DNA from: an uncultured Alistipes sp.
Lineage (GTDB): Bacteria; Bacteroidota; Bacteroidia; Bacteroidales; Rikenellaceae
Length of the DNA: 57,375 nt
Assembly: GCA_947629705.1 (NCBI GenBank)
Contig: CANREN010000011.1
Location: 1 to 57,375, forward strand
Direction of reading: 5' to 3'
Shown here: positions 54,076 through 57,375 of the stretch, in pieces
Layout: each line of letters begins with the position of its first letter
How positions within the stretch are numbered: position 1 is the stretch's first letter
Made by a program: the position numbers and the translations under genes
The notes under the pieces: model-generated
The model's input: the letters and a program-made list of their open reading frames with translations, nothing else
Databases searched by the model: none
What the model was told of the DNA's origin: nothing

Positions 54076-55287
54076 ATGTCCGAACTATTTACGCCCTATC
54101 AATTAGGCCCTGTAACCTTGCGCAATCGGGTCATCCGGTCGGCGGCATTCGAGTCGATGGGGAAGGACTTCGGCCCTTCGCCGCAGCTCAAGGATTACCA
54201 TGTTTCGGTCGCGCGCGGCGGCGTCGGCATGACGACTGTGGCATACGCTGCCGTGTGCCGCAGCGGGCTTTCGTTCCGCAAACAGCTTTGGCTGCGCCCC
54301 GAGATCGTGCCCGGATTGCGTGATCTGACCGATGCCGTACATAAGGAGGGGGCGGCCGTCGGCATCCAGATCGGGCATTGCGGCAACATGACCCACTTCA
54401 CGACGGCCGGACAGATTCCCATCGGCGCGTCGACCGGCTTCAACCTCTATGCCTATACGCCCGTGCGCAGGATGCGCAGGAGCGAGATCGTGCAGGTCGC
54501 CAAGGATTTCGGCCGCGCCGTGCATACGGCCGGCGAAGCCGGATTCGATTCGGTGGAGATGCACGCCGGCCACGGCTATCTGATTTCGCAATTCCTGTCG
54601 CCCTATACCAATCATCGCCGCGATGACTACGGCGGATCGCTCGACAACCGGATGCGTTTCATGCGCATGTGCCTCGAGGAGGTGATGGAGGCCGCTGCGC
54701 AGCGTCGTATGGCGGTGCTGGTCAAGCACAACATGTACGACGGTTTTCCGGGCGGCATCCAGATTCCCGAAAGCATCGAGATCGCCCGCACGATCGAATC
54801 CTACCGGGTCGACGGCATCGTCCTTTCGGCCGGTTTCGTCTCCAAGGCGCCGATGGCCGTCATGCGCGGATTGATCCCGCTCTACACCATGAGTTATTAT
54901 TCGCCGTGGTGGCTGCGTTATTTCATCCGTTTGTGCGGCCCCTACATGATCAGGCAGTTCCCGTTCGAGGAGTGCTATTTCTTGGAGGATGCCAGGAAGT
55001 TCCGCGCCGCATTGAAAGGGCCGTTGGTCTATGTGGGCGGATTGGTCAGCCGACAGGGCATCGACCGCGCGCTGGATGCCGGTTTCGATTTGGTGCAGAT
55101 GGCCCGCGCATTGGTCAACGATCCCGCGTTCGTCAACAAACTCCGCGAAGGCGACGCGTCGACCCGCAGCGAGTGCGACCACCGCAACTATTGCATCGCC
55201 CGCATGTATTCCGTCGACATGAAGTGCTGCAAACATTGTCCCGACCTGCCGCGCAAGATACGCGAGGAGCTGGCTGAACTTCCGTAG
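54076..55287 (+). CDS. NADH:flavin oxidoreductase (OYE family), 5-beta-reductase/BaiCD-like
   Basis: 403 residues, single FMN-binding barrel. OYE motifs: IQIGHCGNMTHF and HAGHGYLISQFLSPYTNHR, then DDYGGSLDNRMRF. It lacks the C-terminal FAD/NAD domain of longer BaiCD enzymes. The last 35 residues have a cysteine group (CDHRNYC then KCCKHC) that might ligate an Fe-S cluster, though the spacing is not the classic one. By neighbourhood it is the likely 3-oxo-delta-4-steroid 5-beta-reductase. Confidence 0.85.
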   Translation: MSELFTPYQLGPVTLRNRVIRSAAFESMGKDFGPSPQLKDYHVSVARGGVGMTTVAYAAVCRSGLSFRKQLWLRPEIVPGLRDLTDAVHKEGAAVGIQIGHCGNMTHFTTAGQIPIGASTGFNLYAYTPVRRMRRSEIVQVAKDFGRAVHTAGEAGFDSVEMHAGHGYLISQFLSPYTNHRRDDYGGSLDNRMRFMRMCLEEVMEAAAQRRMAVLVKHNMYDGFPGGIQIPESIEIARTIESYRVDGIVLSAGFVSKAPMAVMRGLIPLYTMSYYSPWWLRYFIRLCGPYMIRQFPFEECYFLEDARKFRAALKGPLVYVGGLVSRQGIDRALDAGFDLVQMARALVNDPAFVNKLREGDASTRSECDHRNYCIARMYSVDMKCCKHCPDLPRKIREELAELP

Positions 55288-55290
55288 GCG

Positions 55291-56100
55291 ATGAAACGGG
55301 GTGCGATCGAACGGGGGACGGCCTGGGCTTTGGTTACCGGTGCCGGTTCGGGAATCGGACGCTGCTATGCGCTGCGATTGGCGGCGTCGGGTTATCGGCT
55401 CGTGTTGGTCGGGGAGCGCGCCGAGCCGCTCGAAGCGGTCGGACGGGAGATCGAGGCGGCCGGAGGAGCCGAAGTCCGTCTCTGCCCGCTCGATCTGGCC
55501 CGTACGACTGCGGCGCAGGAGCTCTTCGACTGGACGCGGGCGCAGGCGATAGACATCGACGTGTTAGTGAATAATGCCGGTATCTTTTCGTTTTGCGACG
55601 TGCTGGCCACGCCGCCCGAACGGATCGAACGCATCATCTTGTTGCACGACCTGACGGCGACGCAGCTTTGCCGGCTGTTCGCCGGTGAAATGATCCAGCG
55701 CGGGGTGCGGGGCCATATCCTCAATATGTCGTCGTACTCGTTGTGGATGCCGTTTCCGGGCCTTTCGGTGTACAGCGCTTCGAAAGCCTATCTGAAGAGT
55801 TTCTCGATCGCTTTTGCCCGCGAGGTCGCCGATCGGCATATCCGTGTTACGGCAGTCTGCCCTGCGGGTGTGGCGACCGATCTGTACGGGCTGCCGCCTT
55901 ATTGGCAGCGAATCGGTTTGCGAGTCGGGGCGCTCATCTCGGCGGACAGTTGCGCACGGCGCGGTCTGCGGGCCTTGTGGCGGGATCGGCGGTGCATCGT
56001 GCCCGATTGGTGGAACCGACTGTTCATACCGATCTGCAAGGCGCTGCCCATGTGGATATTGCGTCCGCTGCGGCGCTATACGATGCAATTCCAGAAATAG
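55291..56100 (+). CDS. Short-chain dehydrogenase, hydroxysteroid-dehydrogenase-like
   Basis: 269 residues. Rossmann motif TGAGSGIG at 16-23, NNAG at 94-97 and catalytic Ser near 147, Y161 and K165 (YSASK). A hydrophobic, basic C-terminus (LRPLRRYTMQFQK) may touch the membrane. By position after the 5-alpha- and 5-beta-reductase genes it probably interconverts a 3-keto and 3-hydroxy steroid or bile acid; which epimer cannot be read from sequence. Confidence 0.87.
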   Translation: MKRGAIERGTAWALVTGAGSGIGRCYALRLAASGYRLVLVGERAEPLEAVGREIEAAGGAEVRLCPLDLARTTAAQELFDWTRAQAIDIDVLVNNAGIFSFCDVLATPPERIERIILLHDLTATQLCRLFAGEMIQRGVRGHILNMSSYSLWMPFPGLSVYSASKAYLKSFSIAFAREVADRHIRVTAVCPAGVATDLYGLPPYWQRIGLRVGALISADSCARRGLRALWRDRRCIVPDWWNRLFIPICKALPMWILRPLRRYTMQFQK

Positions 56101-56291
56101 CTCGGAGCGCATGGCGATTCCGACCGTCGATACGTTTCGATATCCCGATCGAAGCCCCCGCCGAGGCGGAGGGTGTGGGGTGGGTCGAATCTGCATACGC
56201 GCCTGCGGCGGCGGACACCGAGGAATGGATTCGGGATAGCGGGTGAAAATGATCGGTACGTTCAAATAACAGATCACGTTTCGGAAAATTT

Positions 56292-56322
56292 TTTGCCGGA
56301 ATGAAAAAAGAGCATATCTTTG
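56292..56322 (+). promoter_or_regulatory. tRNA-Pro promoter
   Basis: TTTG (56292-56295), exactly 19 bases, then TATCTTTG (56315-56322): a perfect Bacteroidetes promoter 11 bases before the tRNA. Confidence 0.85.
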
Positions 56323-56332
56323 CATATTGCAA

Positions 56333-56407
56333 CGGGGTGTAGCGCAGTCCGGTTAGCGCACCTGCTTTGGGAGCAGGGGGTCGCTGGTTCGAATCCAGTC
56401 TCCCCGA
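56333..56407 (+). tRNA. tRNA-Pro (UGG)
   Basis: Complete cloverleaf: acceptor CGGGGTG with CTCCCCG, D-arm with AGTCCGGTTAGC, anticodon arm CCTGC-TTTGGGA-GCAGG with anticodon TGG, T-arm GCTGG-TTCGAAT-CCAGT and discriminator A at 56407. CCA is not fully encoded. An open frame on the other strand is only a shadow of this gene. Confidence 0.95.
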
Positions 56408-56681
56408 CACTGAAAATCAAGTATTTGCGGAAACGCAGGTGCTTGTTCCGTTTATAGACGGAACACAAACGGAACACCGAATTTTCGTAACAGGCAGTCG
56501 GAACACAGACAGAACATCGGCTGTTGAGGTATTATCCGTGCCGTTGTCTGGTCGAATAAAAGCGGGAAAACTCGTTTTTACAAGATGTTGTCCCGACAAA
56601 GCAACGCAGCGCATCAGATTTCGGCTGACACACTGCATCGTTCAAGGGGTACGGGGGGGGGTATAGAGGTGCGGCTATTGT
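56408..56681. other. Non-coding stretch with short repeats after the tRNA
   Basis: No gene seen. Short repeats of the CGGAACAC kind occur around 56457-56520, and a nine-G run at 56653-56661. The drop to AT-rich, unrelated sequence right after a tRNA 3' end fits the boundary of an integrated element, but no integrase is in the window. Confidence 0.4.
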
Positions 56682-56900
56682 TCAAAAGAGGTGCGAAAGT
56701 GAAAAATTTTTTTCGCGTGTTTCCACTATGCCCCTCAACGGCTTTACCATTTGCCGAAAAATATCCCTTTCCCGATTAAACCGGTTATCCCGATGATGAC
56801 AAATGCCGAGAACGCCGCCTATCTCCTCTAATAAAACAAATAATCCCACGAACAGTACAATCCTCACTATCGCCCACATTTTCTCTTCCTGTTTTTTCAT
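56682..56900 (-). CDS. Small hypothetical membrane protein
   Basis: 72 residues from the ATG at 56900 (or from an ATG seven codons later, MWAIVRI). One membrane helix (IVRIVLFVGLFVLLEEIG) then a charged tail. It starts 3 bases after the stop of the methyltransferase-like gene and is probably co-transcribed with it. No family recognised. Confidence 0.45.
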   Translation of the reverse strand: MKKQEEKMWAIVRIVLFVGLFVLLEEIGGVLGICHHRDNRFNRERDIFRQMVKPLRGIVETREKNFSLSHLF

Positions 56901-56903
56901 TGC

Positions 56904-57375
56904 TTACAGTATTACGATTTCTATCACTTTGCTGGTATCGATGCCGAGAATATCCACGACTTTCACCATGATTTTATAACGGCCCGGACGGTCGTACAGG
57001 TGCGGCGGAGCGGTCAGTTCGAGCATCGGCGACTGCTTCGTGCGGAAACTCTGCCATTCGTTCTCGAAAATGTAGTTACCCGTCCATGTTTCATGTTCTT
57101 CGCCCGTTTCCATGTCTTTCGTGCAGATAATTTCCCGCTTGTCCTCGTAGTTGTAGTCGATAGCCCAGTAGTCGACCCAGTCGTGCCAATTTTCAGTCAG
57201 TATCGTTTCAGTAACGACACCATCTTTGCTGACTTCCTTTTTGATAATCATGCCGCCGTCGATAACGATACGCGACCGGCCTGCCTTGACTTCGACGTCG
57301 TCCAAATCGTCCTGCGTATAGTTTGACACAAAGTTTGAGAGCGAAACGGTCAGACTGCGGTTTGCGACCTTGCAT
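56904..57375 (-). CDS. C-terminal part of a DNA methyltransferase-like protein (partial)
   Basis: The frame is open from the right window edge to the stop at 56904, about 156 residues. Internal GTG at 57329 is not a likely start because coding continues upstream (NRSLTVSLSNF). The segment DYWAIDYNYEDK, FENEWQSFRTKQ and RYKIMVKVVDILGIDTSKV resembles the C-terminal domain of site-specific adenine methyltransferases of the type III/Mod kind; I rely on memory of that pattern. The catalytic domain lies outside the window. It probably belongs to a restriction-modification or related island next to the tRNA. Confidence 0.5.
   Translation of the reverse strand, partial: CKVANRSLTVSLSNFVSNYTQDDLDDVEVKAGRSRIVIDGGMIIKKEVSKDGVVTETILTENWHDWVDYWAIDYNYEDKREIICTKDMETGEEHETWTGNYIFENEWQSFRTKQSPMLELTAPPHLYDRPGRYKIMVKVVDILGIDTSKVIEIVIL

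Noticed and set aside
56274..56477. Minus-strand frame with GETGFEPATP
   Set aside because: Known kind of false protein made by reading tRNA genes backwards.

Overview
ORGANISM. The window looks like a chromosome segment of a gut Bacteroidales, perhaps Alistipes or another Rikenellaceae (order fairly sure, genus only a guess). Reasons: SusC/SusD pairs with an ECF sigma/FecR switch, repeated Bacteroidetes promoters (TTG or TTTG, about 19 bases, then TAnnTTTG), a fused SecDF, lipoproteins with Bacteroidetes-style lipoboxes, and GC-rich core genes. Bases 1 to about 11,850 and the right end past the tRNA are visibly more AT-rich and look horizontally acquired.

LAYOUT. (1) 1-11,850: mobile/defence island with a HEPN-like orphan gene, an oriT/ori-like hairpin region, a frameshifted MobV relaxase, and a leftward operon: membrane-anchored TerB_N/TerB/TerB_C protein (broken by a frameshift and a stop codon), a DUF2791/BrxD-like ATPase and a BrxHI-like helicase. 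It ends in a truncated HEPN-like tail fused to a damaged DUF1016 (YhcG) nuclease gene. (2) 11,918-15,260: MetY, an Lrp regulator and a GlpT/UhpT-type transporter. (3) 15,393-34,589: a SusC/SusD locus with ECF sigma, FecR, SusC (split by a 9-C tract), SusD, S1/P1-type nuclease/phospholipase, a phosphodiester glycosidase lipoprotein, two related beta-repeat lipoproteins (one with BACON, one with two DUF4886 esterase domains) and a glycerophosphodiesterase. The enzymes together point to phosphodiester-containing glycans or glycerophospho-polymers. A GH3 glycosidase follows. (4) 37,551-43,224: SecDF, YbbR-like, CoaE, FolP and LolD. (5) 43,378-46,644: leftward Cys-rich lipoprotein and a four-gene chain of LolC/E permease, UbiE/MenG, a lipoprotein and a SPOR protein, each overlapping by ATGA. 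(6) 46,768-50,640: YugP-type protease, SGNH protein and MBOAT acyltransferase. (7) 50,698-53,055: malic enzyme and RuvB. (8) 53,311-56,100: a tight 5-alpha-reductase / OYE reductase / SDR operon matching the gut bile-acid and steroid reduction trio. (9) 56,333-57,375: tRNA-Pro(UGG) followed by AT-rich sequence and a methyltransferase C-terminus running off the end.

THEMES. The two most interesting systems are the TerB/BrxD/BrxHI-like module, which has no BREX core genes, and the phosphodiester-directed Sus locus whose transporter is interrupted at a homopolymer. Four genes carry single-base frameshifts, three of them in homopolymers, so phase variation, decay and sequencing error must be told apart.
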